This document shows, piece after piece, positions 51,446 through 64,000 of a stretch of 64,000 nt of DNA. The DNA is from Dipetalonema caudispina (Eukaryota; Nematoda; Chromadorea; Rhabditida; Onchocercidae): assembly GCA_013365325.1 (NCBI GenBank), contig JABVXV010000034.1, positions 335,842-399,841 of the forward strand. The letters run 5' to 3'. The notes beneath the pieces are model-generated. The model was given only the letters and a program-made list of their open reading frames with translations. It did not search any database and had not been told where the DNA came from. The translations under genes and the position numbers were made by a program. Every line of letters starts with the position of its first letter. Position 1 is the first letter of the stretch.

Positions 51446-54350
51446 ATGTCCAATTTACAACAACAAGATCAGGCAACTAGTATAACTACTGTTAATGGTG
51501 ATGGAAATCTATTTTATCCGAAATTAGGCAGTATCTCAACGACTACGCTACCATTACCACTACCAACAACATTAGCTGATCAAACGTAAGTTTGAAGTTA
51601 AAAAAATTCCGGAAAAAAATTTTGCCAGTCAAATCATATAAATATTAAAATTAATCGTGTATTGTAAAGAATTACAATGCATGTGAATAATTTTTTGAAT
51701 AATTTTCGGACTAAAGATCCGATACAAATTTGTGGTTGCTCCTCCAAACTGAAAGTGTATCAGAAAACTGCAAATTTTTCAGGTCTGATATTGAGGAAGA
51801 TGTCAGTATGAATCATTTCTTATAGCATAAAAAATTTGAAAAAAAAGTTCAATTTTTAAAATTGAACAATGGATTTTTAGTTGAAATTCGTAAACTCATG
51901 AGCAATTTTAAGACAAAAGTTTGCAAATTTCATCAAGGGATGGAATGATTCTAAGATTTGTTGAAATCGTTGGGCTATCAATTTAACCTCTTAAAGCTAC
52001 ATTAGTAGAACTTTAAAGGGTTAAACTGGTTATTTGGTTTCTTTTTGTTCGGACAAAAACTTTCAATAATATGAGGGAACTTGAAATTTGTGACGCTAAA
52101 AATGAAACGATGATCTGATGTACATTAAAATTTAATGTTTAATTTTGCTTACATAATATTATAGCTATTCCAAATCACATCATTTTATCCATGTTTTTGC
52201 ATTTTAGATTGTATGAAAATTATAATTTGAAATGGGATGAAGCTTCATTAGAGCAGAAAGTTGCAGCACTGAAATTAGAAACTCAAAAACAATTACTCAA
52301 TGAATTTATACTACGTAAAGCTCAAATGCAGAATGCTCCGTTAACTTATCCAACTGAAATTCATGTTAGTAAGAAAATTTTTAGCAACAATTATTAACAG
52401 TATCTTAACAGGTCTTATCAATAACCTTAAATTAACTCATTTAATACTTTAAAGATGATAATCTTATACATGATTATCTAAATTATTATTTTAATCCATT
52501 CAATGCTAATATTGGAATTGAACACATAAAGTATATAAGTAACATGTAAATGTGAATTAAAAATATGAAATTGAATCGAATAAGGAAAAAAGAAAAAAAA
52601 TTTACAAAAAAAAATTTTAGCTTCGTACATCAAAAACGCCAAGTCAACGAAATCGTGAGCTGTATAAAACAGCATTATGCGATTTTTGGAGTGCTGGAAT
52701 ACCATGTCGATTTGGTGAACGTTGTTGGTTAGTGAATAATTAAAATTTTTTTTGAAACATTTTTTATTACAGTATAGACGACTAACATTTCAATTTAATT
52801 TTTTAATACAAATATGCAAAAATGATAATTTTAGGTTTGCACATGGTCCACATGAACTTCGTATTGCACGTTTTGTTTATCCTGGTTTGCATCCATATGA
52901 TTATGAAGTTCGTATGAATTCTTCAAATACATTATCATCACCATATGGACGAGTAAGATTTTCTTTTAAAAAATTTTGTGAAATTTTTTAAAAATTTGAA
53001 CATTTTTTCTTAAAATTTCCAAAATTTGAAATTTTGTAAGGCTATAAAATTTAACACCGAGGAATTAGAGATTTTTGTAGCGTTTTTGGAATTTGGAACA
53101 AAATTACCCAGTAGCTAATGCACAACCTACATCCGCAACGATCACCCCAATGGGTCAAAATGTACCAATTGGTTATGAACGCAAGCTTCGTCGCATATCT
53201 CCGATTCACGAGAATATGGTTTGGATATTCTGAGATTTGAAAATTCTTGTGTCGAAAATGTTTCAATTATTTGCAGATTCTTAAATTATAAATTTTAGAA
53301 TTCAAAAAGCTGGCGTACAACACAACGTGTATCAGATGGTGATTCCGGTATCGGAAGTACAGGTACTAACAATTCACCGGAAGTAAATGCAAAATATGTA
53401 AGTTTTAGTTGTAACGAAAGTTCGTAGTATGCATTTAGCTGTCGATGAATTTGTCAAAAGCAACACGCCAAAAACTGATATCTTCGTAAATTCCGTTCGA
53501 ATTTCCTCTTGGCTTATATCCTTTCCGAAAACTGCAATTCAAAAAGTAGAATTTAGAATTTCTGGGGAATAAAAAGTATACGAAGTTTTTCTTCCAATCT
53601 TTTTTCTGGAATTTAAATTTTCGAAATCCTTTCTGGAATTTCAGCAAGTAAAACTTAAAAAAGCAGAAGCTTATTTCAGAGGGAAAACTTGGATGGTGCA
53701 ACTTATCAGTTCACTCCATTTCATGAAACATCATTAACCAATGAAAGTAAAATTATACCACCGCATCTGGTTAGTTTTATTATGATTTAGATTTTCAAAA
53801 TCTTCAATTCATATTCTCTCAAGAAAGAGGATCAGTGATCTCCGGTTTCTGACGGTTGCATTTGACGCCGTTACGTATTACATATACTTCAGCAGGTACA
53901 AATTTCAGATAGTAGGTGAGAAATGGCATAAATTTGAACCAATTGGATGAATTAAATCACTTTATAAGTTAAGCTACTTCTTCTAGCTACGTCCATTGGA
54001 TACGTTAACAAGTCGAGAGCAAACAGATTTCTCAAGAAACGAAGCATATAATCACTGGTTAAGTACCGGAACGGTACAGTCAAACAGTATACAGTTAGCA
54101 CAGGGTTTAGAACAGGTTAGCTAACAGTTCAGTGGAAAAGATAATTGATCATTTAATTTGGATAAACTTTTTAGAATCCAATTTTCCTTACTTTTAGATG
54201 AGTTGGTGGCCTGATACAATCAGTAGTGCATATCCATTCATTAATCGTCCAAATCAACACATTCAGCTTAATCATAATGCAGCAGGATCAACGAATGAAC
54301 AATGTTATCCGATGTGTATTGAATCAACGGTTGACAAAATTGAAGCTTAA
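51446..54350 (+). CDS. CCCH zinc-finger protein with a single finger
   Basis: Probable RNA-binding protein, 376 aa. Nine exons are in phase: 51446-51585, 52208-52364, 52621-52727, 52835-52952, 53081-53218, 53299-53397, 53680-53769, 53987-54115, 54198-54350. The finger is C119-x8-C128-x5-C134-x3-H138 (LCDFWSAGIPCRFGERC, then WFAH), preceded by ELYKTA and followed by GPHELR. This is the standard TIS11/POS-1-like spacing, including the YKT lead-in. No second finger is seen after it, although most nematode germline relatives (POS-1, MEX-5, OMA) carry two. N-terminal to the finger is a helical Lys/Glu/Leu/Gln-rich stretch; C-terminal sequence is Ser/Thr/Asn/Gln-rich and probably disordered. A perfect Pumilio-type element lies 42 nt past the stop. 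I cannot name a C. elegans orthologue. Confidence 0.9.
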
Positions 54351-55808
54351 CTTTTGTTCCAATATCAAAGCTATTAGACATCGTAGAGATTTGTAAATAC
54401 TTATCATTGTTATCTATCAATTCTTTTCAATATCACTATGAACTTTGCAAGTTTGGAAAGTTTATTATCATTGTTTTTTGTTGAAAGAAATCTTTCCAAA
54501 CAACTGCTACATTGTTATTTTTCATACTATTTTTGTATTTCTTATGTGTCTATTTTCGCTATTTTTATTGCTGTTCCCGTATCTTTTCATTTGTAAATTT
54601 TGATTATAGGCCAATTTATGCATACGCCAAATTCCACTTGAAAGTGCAAATTCTTTTCTTTAATTTCGAAAATTCACTAGAATATTTTGTAATGTGCAGG
54701 CCGATCATGAAAGAAACCCCTACATGACCTATAGTCTTATGCTACTACTAACTACGTAGTAACATGTTGGGCTAACAGAAACGATTTGTGGTTCGAAACA
54801 GACTAACCCAAATGCTAGGTGAGAAGGTGGTTACGATAAATGCCAGTACAGCCCAAATTTTAAATTTTTAATTTGTAAAAAAGACGAAGATGTGCAAATG
54901 TTGTTGTTGTTGTTATACAACAAATGTTGTTACCTTGTTGTTATTGTAAATGAGTTTAGAAATTTGTCTCGCTCCAATGACTATTGTAAAATAGAAGTTA
55001 TTTATTGGGGCCTATATGGAGATATATATTCCTCTATTTTTCTTAAATGTATTTTTCCGTATATTTCCCAGGAACTCGGAAATAATTCCTGGAGTTTTCT
55101 GGATATGCATATATATGTAGTATAGAGATGTACATTATATGGGCCAGTTATATTATATGTTGTGCTATTGAACATTATATCAACAAATTTACGATATTTT
55201 ATTGTACATCGAATGGTAAGAGTCAGTTTGCTTTACTTTTCGGAAGTTGAAGTTTGGAAACATGTAAGATTGGAGGGAATTTTTATGATCGGGATGGTTT
55301 ACCAAATGCAACCTATACGTTGGAAAGCGTGAAAAGAGAGACCATTTGCATGCCAAATGTATAAGCACACTGACAACAAAGTCCTCAGCACAGTGGGTAG
55401 CCAACTGGAAGAGCAATCACACGTTGGATATAGTTGTCTCTCAGGCTATTGAAGGAGGTATGCAGTGGATAGGATACCATATTTTATTTCAATCAAACTG
55501 AAATATTTTTTATCAAAGGATGGGAGTGAAACAGTACAAAAAGATGCAAGAATAGAAACGTATACAATTTACATGAAAAGGCTGTCTCATTTTTGATTTA
55601 CTTGTTTTTCAAGAAAAATAAGTTTAAAGATTGCTGGGTTTCCTATAAAGTAATGAAAGTAACGAGCACCGATTTCACGTAACGAATCACATTGATGTAA
55701 TTTAGTTCATGTATATCTACTTATTTTTTAGGGCCATCACTTAGGAAACTCATGTAACTATCATTAAAATGTGGGAAGTTACAATATTCTTCATTACGTC
55801 AACAAGAG
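54351..55808. other. Convergent 3' intergenic region
   Basis: This lies between the CCCH gene (plus) and csn-3 (minus). It contains a TGTAAATA motif at 54392, a TTG repeat near 54899-54913 and, on the minus strand, AATAAA at 55483-55488, which may serve csn-3. No coding sequence is supported. Confidence 0.5.
54392..54399 (+). promoter_or_regulatory. Pumilio/FBF-type 3' UTR element
   Basis: TGTAAATA matches the PUF-protein consensus UGUANAUA and lies 42 nt after the CCCH stop codon. Maternal CCCH mRNAs in nematodes are often under 3' UTR control, so the position is plausible. A single 8-mer in AT-rich DNA can occur by chance. Confidence 0.35.
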
Positions 55809-58800
55809 TCAATCGACCATATCCATGGGTCTACCAGCTGCTGATTCAATATCACCAACATTAACATTAGGCATAAAAACAGAACCTGGATGTCCTAAAC
55901 CTTCATCCGGAGGAATTGCAGAAACTCCCCGAGCCAGTGGTCGGCCAACACGTGAAATATAGGAGGGATTGACGCGGATTCGATCGTCAAACTGTTTCAT
56001 TAAAGCATCCAACGTATATATAAAATTTGCAGCCTTGTCTACTTCATGCTCATCTGCTTCTATCTACAAAGAATGATTTATTCTATCATTTAAAGATAAT
56101 AATTCTTTTTGAAGTTCAAAATCAAATCACCAGCCGAAACAAAATTTAACTGCCTTCTATATTACAAATTTGAATATTCAGAAAAGTATTAGTGTTCTAA
56201 CTGATGAATCCCAATGTGTTATAAATAATACGTGTAAAACGTAAAATATCAATGCAAAATTAACTAAGTAAAACATGTGCACTAAATGATCGGGTGCATT
56301 GGTCATTCTGATGACTGCTTAGCGATTTAAACTATTAACAGTATTATTAAGGGTAAACAGAAACATTCAACAAACCTTCATTTCATCAAAATAAACAATG
56401 CCCTGTTTCTTATCGATACGAACACTAATTTTTCCATCTTTACCCATATCGCGAAGATAGAGTTCAGCGTGATCACTGTCGTCTAGATGACATCGTCGTG
56501 CCACATCCGACAGTGAAATTGATACGAAACACTAGACAAAAACTTCGTCATTGATTGAGAATTAAAAGTAGAACACTTCAAGAGGGCCAAAGATTTTTCC
56601 GAAAAAAATTATCCTTTTTGTTACCATATAACATATCCTAATTGATTTCATAGGTTACTATTTCGAAGATCCTCTGGTAATGGCATAAATTTCGTTTTGA
56701 GCTAAATATAAAGTGGGAGTAGGGTGTAGCTCTTAGTTTTTTTATGAATTTCAAAATCAAAAGAATTCTCTGCAAACTTTTCTGCTGTTGATCAAATTTC
56801 AAAAATGAGACTGTATGGAGATTAATAAACGGTCAATCTACAGCTATGCTTCATCATCATTTTTTTTTTTTTTTTTAATAGTAACTGTCTATGCTTGACT
56901 GATATGAGCAGAAAAAGTGTTCCATCTGAAGGTTCGAATAAAAAACTTTCTTAGCTCCCTAAAACATACCTACAGGATCTAAAAGACGTGTTTGCAGCTA
57001 TATAACTTTCTATTAAACAGGAATTGACCGATGATATTTCGACAAATATATTTGCAAACAACCAACCTCAGTTAGCTTTTTTACTGAATTTTCACGAATA
57101 CTCCTAACTACAAGTTTCACCAAACCAACGGTTTTATCCTGCGAAAAATATAAATTAGATAGCAAAACTGAAAATGAAATATAATAAAAGATTTACAGTC
57201 TGCAAATTTCGCCAAGAAATACTAAATTATTTGAAAACTGAGTTTTTCCTTCTCCAAAATCTTAATAAAAAGAGATTACAGTCCAGAAAAACATCGAGAA
57301 TGCCATATAGAAAGTTCGTATTCCTCTGTGGTGACCTCAATATTATATAATAAAACTGCATACGTACAGCCACTTGGGTCAGCTTATTCCAAATCTTTCC
57401 AGAACCTTAGTCTTTCTTCGAAATTTACCAGACAGAAAATCCCTTATGAATAAATACCTTTTCAAAAGTAGCGTAATGTGCTTCCAAGTATTCAAGTATG
57501 GCACTAGCTTTGTCGAAATTCTCTTCGTCATTGTCACATATCCTTTCCAATGCCGAATAATCTGGACAAAGTGGAATAATGCTGCGAGTCATCACTGGCG
57601 ATCGGTAATTAGACAGTCGAAGTGTTTTGCCGTGCAGAAGTAATGATAACAGCACATATGTCTACAAACTTCTCAGAAAATTATCAAGATTTGCATAAAT
57701 CTTATTTCAAGACTCCATTCTATAAACTTGTAGTAGTGACTGGACGGTAGTATTTGAGTATGATGAAAAATATTGTTTCGAAACATCTTGAGGAATAATA
57801 AATTTATAACAAACTGGCTACATTTTAGTAAACAAACTATAGTCAATATGATAATAATTGCTATATGTAACTTTACAATGTTACTGCGAATAAATAACCT
57901 TGTAAGCTCGAACTACTATAGCGCTAGGAGCGATTGCTGGCATGCAACATGCTTTTTGCATCATCGCAAATGCTTCTTCATAACGACCCAGAACTGCATA
58001 AAGCAAACCACCATAGTAAAAATATAATACCACCCATTTTGGGTCCATGTAAGGTCCTGTTTGATTTGCAGTCTGGAATTAAGATAATATATAAATTAAG
58101 TATGTAGAACATACCGTATATCTCATTTTTCACAGATATTAAATTTCTTCAGAACTTAAGCTACATGATCCACATAAATATAAAAGCACTTTTTCAGGTC
58201 CTAACAGAACTATACAGGAAATTAGAATCTGTACAAAATATAACAGCAAGAAATGATGCTACTTTGAACACCATCAGATTTCTGATATACATTGAAAATA
58301 AAGATCACACTGATAAATCACATTTAAATTCATGTTCACCTCCTTAAATATTTTCGGCACAGCAAGATGTAAGAAGGGCATGGCTGGGTCATGTATACGA
58401 GCCTTAAGGCACAAACAGAAAAGACATGGGTGAAGAGAGGTAAGGACGTCCTTTTCTTCCTTTACCAATACATTGATTGCATTCGAAAGCAACATGATAC
58501 CACGAGCTGGCTGCAAATTTTATCTGTAATGACTTTTGAAAATTTTATTCCCATAGCATGATAGTATACGAAATCCAGTAATTCCGGTACTTCCAATGAT
58601 GCACTGCAGTTAATTAGTTAATTAATCTGCATCGCCTAACAACCTTCACTGCTCAGTGTGAAACAATGTTTCAACAATCATTAGAAACTCTCCCAAACAT
58701 ATCTCATCGCCATATCAATGTAAATCAGCTATTGCCATCTCATCTCCCCTCCATATCAGTGACAAAACTGCATTTTATGGGGTAATGACATATAGAAAAT

Positions 58801-59956
58801 CCAGCAGTATAATTATTATATTAAACACACCTTGTTGATTTGAAGAAGACAGTACTCGTATACTTTCCGGAAAAGCAACACATCTGAAACCACAAATGAT
58901 GATACATGATACATAACACTTAAATTTCGTGAGTGTCAAAGAAATTTATGTTTTTTAAATTTGAAACACTACATATTTTCCATGAATTCTACAGAAAACC
59001 TGCAAACAAACTTATGGAAATGAAATTGCATAAACATGAACATAAACTCACAGATATCAGGAATGAATGAGATCTGCATACTATCAAAAAATGGAACCAT
59101 CGACTCCACCTGCGATAAAGTGTGTTCAAACTATAAATTAGAATTTAGATAGAAAAGAACTTCATGTTCTTCAAGACAAGATTTGCTCAGTTCTTAACAT
59201 GAATAAATGCCAATATTATTTACGAACTAACTCATAAGGATCCCCATCAGCCTATTTTCAGCGAAGATTTCTTTACTAGCCCATCTTCACTCTTAGTATA
59301 AAAATAAAACTTTAAGAAACCTGAAACAAGAAGTGCAACATAATAAAATGTAAAATGGAGCTTCATATCCGAAGACACATTATTCATTACCATGAAAATT
59401 TTAAAAATATGATTTGTGTAAAGAGATAATAACAGACTAAACATAAGAATTTTAAAATCTAATATGAAAAACCTGACCCTATCTTTCATACTGTCTGTAT
59501 AAATTTGATTCATTTTGACAAGCAATACCGATACAACTGACATAGAATACCGGTCAATAGTAAGTGTTTCTAACACACCGTCCAAATGAGAAATATTCCG
59601 TTCCAAAACATCATAAACGGCTTTTCGATGAAGATCAGCCAATTCTCGCCATGATGCTAAATCGTTTAACTTTCTGAGATCAATTAATGATGGAGTGGAA
59701 AATGATAAAAGCGCCAACTATACGATGAATTTAAATTATAAAACAAGTGGAGGATGACCTTCATGCATAGCCGCTGTTAGACACCTCGTATATTCCGGGA
59801 TTTCCTACGAAGGCTCTATGACACACCGGCATGCAATGACGATTCACAGCCGTAACTTCTCACAATATTATTTAACCCAATCATTTCAAAAACCAACTCA
59901 CCAGAAATGGTATGCCCCATAACTGCTTTCACGAAGGTATCTAGCGTGCCCGCCAT
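55809..59956 (-). CDS. csn-3: COP9 signalosome complex subunit 3
   Basis: PCI-domain subunit of the COP9 signalosome, which removes NEDD8 from cullin ubiquitin ligases. Ten exons are in phase (481 aa; human CSN3 is 423): 59956-59894, 59717-59478, 59109-59052, 58883-58831, 58510-58340, 58072-57899, 57661-57458, 57138-57067, 56531-56376, 56063-55809. Matches to human CSN3 run the full length: MAGTLDTFVKAV at the start, NISHLDGVLETL (human NLSHLDTVLGAL), PARGIMLL, FYYGG, LLSLLLHGK, GLVK in the PCI helical part, then SLSDVARRC and DGKISVRIDKKQG in the winged helix, and a C-terminal FDDRIRVNP. The exon 1 donor (GTTTTTG) was chosen because the stronger-looking GTGAGT four codons earlier breaks the frame. 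An in-frame stop precedes the ATG. It lies 507 nt downstream of atp-5 on the same strand. Confidence 0.94.
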
Positions 59957-60043
59957 ATTTCCAATGAATCAACTGCACTTTTATCGCTTAAAGTAAATCA
60001 TACATAAGACTTAAGCATTGTATTGAAAGATGTAAAAAACTAC

Positions 60044-60112
60044 TTCGTTCTTCAAAGAATGCCTCAAAAGTAAGATTGAAGTCTCGCTGAAATTGTTCCA
60101 CTGTGCTTTGTA
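60044..60112 (-). CDS. Unassigned candidate coding exon
   Basis: The minus strand has an acceptor (TTTCGTAG) before 60112 and a donor (GTAGTT) after 60044. The 69-nt segment is open and reads QSTVEQFQRDFNLTFEAFF then EER, which has protein-like composition unlike the AT-rich chance ORFs around it. It lies between the atp-5 stop and the csn-3 start. It cannot extend csn-3 in frame because a stop precedes that ATG. It could be an alternative terminal exon of atp-5, part of a 5' leader, or chance. Confidence 0.3.
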
Positions 60113-60463
60113 CTACGAAATCACTCCTCAAGTCTTAAATAAAAATCATGGAATAAATGAAAATATCAGGTTTAAAAATATCGCATGCAAACTCCTAAAA
60201 CATATGATACTCTCTTATCTTCCTATGAAATTTCAATTAGTAAAGATACTTTAAATTTAAACATGAAGCAAAACCATTGCAGCCTGTTAAATTCAATAAC
60301 GAACACAAAGAAAAAACAAGTAATACGCTTTGTTTGTGAACAAAACAAAAAGAGTTTATATAAGCAGCAATTAGATTTTATCATTAGTAAATCAAACTAT
60401 ATCACATGAGAGGAAAACAAACATCTACAGAAAAAAGTCCTACAGAGCTACATATAGACACAA

Positions 60464-61949
60464 TCATTTCAGCAGATGTTCGGGTACTTGACGGGAGCGA
60501 TAATCTTTGAAGATTTCTTTCAACTCTTGGAAATGCTCCGGGGTATTTGTATTACCCCATCCCATCGTAAAACGCTCAATTGGCAAGCGGACATCGCGAT
60601 GCACCTCGGGGAAGAATTTTGCATAATGTTCTTGTCGGAAGTGTTCAATCGGTGGCATGTTTTCATACCTCGCTTTTACCTACAAAAATTTTATGGCATT
60701 TACTATTCCATCTTATCCCGTAAAAGAATGAGAAATGGAGATGCTTTAAGAACAGGTAGGTCGCAATTCAAAAGAAGTATCATAGTATAATAATGCTAAT
60801 GTTTTCGTAATAGCCAGTGTTTCCGAAGGAGATTTTTCATGGCAATAAAAGCAATGCTGCTATGTAATGTAAATTTGGCTTAGACTAAGAGCTCAATGTG
60901 AAGATAAATAAGAATGCAAAATCCTGAAAAGCTTACTTTCTTTTCATCCTCTGTAGCATCTGCCAGCTTACGATTCAGAAAATCCATTTTGATACTAACA
61001 TATTTCAAATAGTCATCGATCTCCTAAACAGAATTTTCATGCAAATGAAGAAACTAAAATGAAGGTCAGGGATATTATAAAAGACTTCTACTAAAAAATA
61101 TCCAAACTATCGAACATAGGATTCTCACAAACGGATGAGCTTTAATAAGGTTCTTAGACACCAGTAAGAAGCATAAGCAAGCCTATTTCAAGCATTTGGT
61201 TCATATCCTCAGTTCACAATTCCCATACCAGGATCAGAAAACTGCATTTGTCTCAAATGTAAAGGTTATGATCCTTTCATGATGTGATTTTCATGGAGAC
61301 AAAAACTAATAATAAATACCTCAAAAGAAAAAAGAAAACCTTACCTTTATGAATTGCTCTGGTACTGTATGGAATGGTATTTTGATTCCTTCATACTGCT
61401 TTTGCAACTTATCCAAAACAACTGCATGCTCGGGCATTTGCTTCTTCAACTTAGCAAAATCATATTTTGGCAATTCCGCAGGTTTAGACATCACGGCGCT
61501 CAAGTATTGATGATGATGTTGCTGGAACATTTGAAAAATCAGTAGGTTAAACATTTCTTCTACTACGGGATTCAAGCTAATAGCTAATTCCATCAAATAT
61601 TTCAATCAAGGCAGCTTTGATTAGGCTATAGAAACGACAGAAAGGAAGAATGGTTATATGATACAGCGAAGGATAAATGATAATGGGGAGCAATGATAAA
61701 GAGAAATGTCGTAAATAAGTGATACTCAAAGAAGTATAGAACTGTAGATATTGTAATAAATATAATAATAATAACAGCAAAATGAAAAAATCATCATAAT
61801 AAGTAATAAACGGTGCTGATAACTTTGTAAGAAAAAGGAAATAAAATACTTACAGCTAAAGCGTTAACTTCTTTAACATGTTTTTCTCCGACCAAATCAC
61901 CAACTGTTTTGAAATTAATAGCACTTTGGGTGAATCGTTTTGTAGCCAT
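60464..61949 (-). CDS. atp-5: Mitochondrial ATP synthase subunit d
   Basis: Peripheral-stalk subunit d of mitochondrial F1Fo ATP synthase. Four exons are in phase: 61949-61854, 61521-61345, 61023-60937, 60679-60464, giving 191 aa. The sequence tracks the C. elegans ATP-5 pattern as I recall it: an N-terminal basic amphipathic start (MATKRFTQSAINFKTVGDL), ELPKYDFAKLKKQMPEHA, VLDKLQKQYEGIKIP, an acidic helix around EDEKK, then MPPIEHFRQEHYAKFFPE and a C-terminal IFKDYR. The ATG is supported by a TTTCAG acceptor nine bases upstream, a good spliced-leader site. Csn-3 follows on the same strand, so this may be the first gene of an operon. Confidence 0.95.
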
Positions 61950-63970
61950 CAAACGAAGCTGAAAGTAAATAATTGCTTAAAAGTAGTCATTGAATGAAGA
62001 AAATTATGAAAAAAAATACTTCACAGTCATTTCCACGAACAAAATGAAAATAATCGATAAAAGATACAAATGTATCACACGACAAGGATTAAATTATCCG
62101 AGAGAGAAAAGAGAGAAGAATTCAATGATATATTAGATCACGTAAATACAACAAATTACGTAACCTATTGGAAATCGTACACCTATTCGCAACACACGTA
62201 ACAACTACCGCGCACAGTAGTCGCGATAACAACTATAATTACCAGTCCACCATGAAATACCTTTCGGCCCTATGCCAATGAAAACAGTTACGCTATATGA
62301 TATAGTGGTACACGTACGTGAGTGAAGAATGGGTGCAACGTTTAAAGTGATATGACGCTAGATGATACTATTACATTTCATCTGCTTAAATAGAAAGTGA
62401 ATATAGCATTTAAGATACAGTCACGCTGTATAGTACCAGTACATTTCATTTTGTGCAACATTGTTGAAAGTTTATTGTATGGCGGAAAATGTTTATCATT
62501 GATACTGGAAAGTGTGATATTAACTAGTTTACTGATATGATATGATAGATACTCATTGCAATCATTCCTCCTTCAATATTTCATCCGATAATGAGAAGAA
62601 GAAATGTTTTGTTGACGATTACTGATGGATGTTATTGTTTGGTTATTTTTTTATTAGCTGATTTATATGATAAGATTTTAAAGGGATATGTCTTATTACT
62701 CGATTATATGTGTATATAAGAATACTTTCATAGGTGTATATAAGCATAAGTATGCGATATGCTTATTTATTCATAGATGGAAGAATGAATGTTACAGTTC
62801 AAAATTTATAGATATATCTTGATGTATTTTTTCAGATTTATTTCATGCAATATGCAGATGTTACAAATTTTTTTTTTTCTTTTTTAATGACCAATAATTA
62901 CCAATTATCCAACAATTCTACGAATTTATTTCATCATAGGAATCAGATGTAAAATTAGAAGGAAAAGGTTAAAAGGTTAGTCATGGTGTTTTTTTAATGA
63001 TTATATTCAGTTCTTTCTGATTACAAATTGAGATAATCGCTTTATCTTTTATGAATTTTTTTCTTTCCTCTTTTCTAATTCAACTTATTTCGATTGTTTT
63101 ATTGACTGATAAAGATAATATGATCATCAAAAAGTAATTTGATACGTGAATTCATGTGGATCATTCGTGCATTTCCATTTATTGATAAAATGATTTGTGT
63201 TGGATGATTTTCTTTTTAAACAAGAAATACAAACTTTATCAATTATTAAAAATAGACAAATCTTTCATGAGAAATGGAAATGATCATTGCTGATTTAATC
63301 ATTAGTTGATGATGATGTCATAAATCTTTTTCAGAAAGTTTAACCGTATGAATAATCATACCTGAAATATATGCCATAATAAATAGTGGTAATAAGTAAA
63401 GTAATATCACTTATCACCTTCTCGTTCTTTTATTTTTATTTTCATTTTAAACTTACCAGTTTGTTTAAATTAAAATTTTAGATTTACACATTTTTAGCAG
63501 AGTGAGGAAGAACCTTTATCCTGTTTACGGTAATAGTAACTTTTTAAAGTATAGATAAATTATACGTATAGAAGAGATATATGATAAATAGCTAATGGAC
63601 GTAAACGTGAAATATCCAGGTAAAATAGCTTCTTTTTTTTTTTTTTTTTTACGTAAAACCTAGACAATATCAATGATAAACGTAGCTTATACGCTGAATC
63701 TGACAGTAATATTTCATGTTTTACGTATTTTGATAATGTAGAGAATACGGAACTGTATTGAATGAAATGTAGATCAATTAATGACAACAAATAAATGTTG
63801 CAACAAAGTTGTAAAATAAAAAAAAACAAAAATATCCCATCTGTCTAGCTTTAGAAAAATGATTACGTCAATGATAACGATACAAAAAAAGAAATGCAAT
63901 ATTTTCCCACATTTATGAAAAGTCCCTCAAAATTGTTATTCGACAACGACAATTACTAGAATGAGGAAAA
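61950..63970. other. Upstream region of atp-5
   Basis: AT-rich sequence with poly-A/T runs. It should contain the promoter of atp-5, although no clear core motif is seen. A minus-strand ORF at 63560-63829 is Lys/Leu-rich, spans a poly-A run and is not supported as a gene. Confidence 0.5.
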
Positions 63971-63974
63971 GGAT

Positions 63975-64000
63975 GGGGGGGGGAGGGGGGGGGAGGGGGG
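63975..64000. repeat. (G9A)n simple repeat at window end
   Basis: Nine G, A, nine G, A, six G, then the window ends. It is the only long G run in an AT-rich window and has G-quadruplex-forming potential. Confidence 0.95.

Noticed and set aside
54789..54799. GTGGTTCGAAA resembling a tRNA T-loop
   Set aside because: The flanking bases do not pair into a T-stem and no acceptor or anticodon stems are found.

Overview
The window is AT-rich, intron-rich animal DNA. The gene content points to a parasitic nematode, most likely a spirurid or filarial-type worm: a cuticle collagen with an R-K-R-R processing site, a nematode-type hedgehog-related protein with a Hint (Hog) domain, a Patched receptor, introns of roughly 60-700 bp, and several T-rich acceptors a few bases before start codons that would suit spliced-leader trans-splicing. 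No viral, bacterial or transposase coding sequence was seen. All gene models were spliced by hand, keeping reading phase across every junction, and none has transcript support here.

Layout, left to right. 1-12.8 kb is a gene-poor, microsatellite-rich stretch with one candidate small secreted ORF (minus) and a 46-bp satellite interrupted by a 100-N assembly gap. 12.8-26.0 kb (plus) is a 30-exon Patched gene lacking only its first exon. 27.4-30.0 kb (minus) is a complete tetraspanin core; two further exons at 30.7-30.9 and 34.3-34.4 kb may give it a long cytoplasmic N-terminus, one of them carrying a probable one-base homopolymer frameshift. 35.2-41.6 kb (plus) is a 12-exon hedgehog-related Hint protein (quahog-like or divergent warthog). 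43.9-46.6 kb (plus) is a 9-exon cuticle collagen. 48.0-49.7 kb (plus) is a mitochondrial small-subunit protein of the mS38/AURKAIP1 family, with a perfect 76-bp palindrome in its first intron. 51.4-54.4 kb (plus) is a single-finger CCCH zinc-finger protein. 55.8-60.0 kb (minus) is COP9 signalosome subunit 3. 60.5-61.9 kb (minus) is mitochondrial ATP synthase subunit d, upstream of and co-oriented with csn-3. The window ends in a (G9A)n repeat.

Links between genes. A hedgehog-type receptor family member and a hedgehog-related secreted protein lie about 9 kb apart. Together with the collagen and the tetraspanin, much of the centre of the window concerns the cell surface and cuticle. The right end holds housekeeping genes (mitoribosome, signalosome, ATP synthase), of which atp-5 and csn-3 could form a nematode operon.
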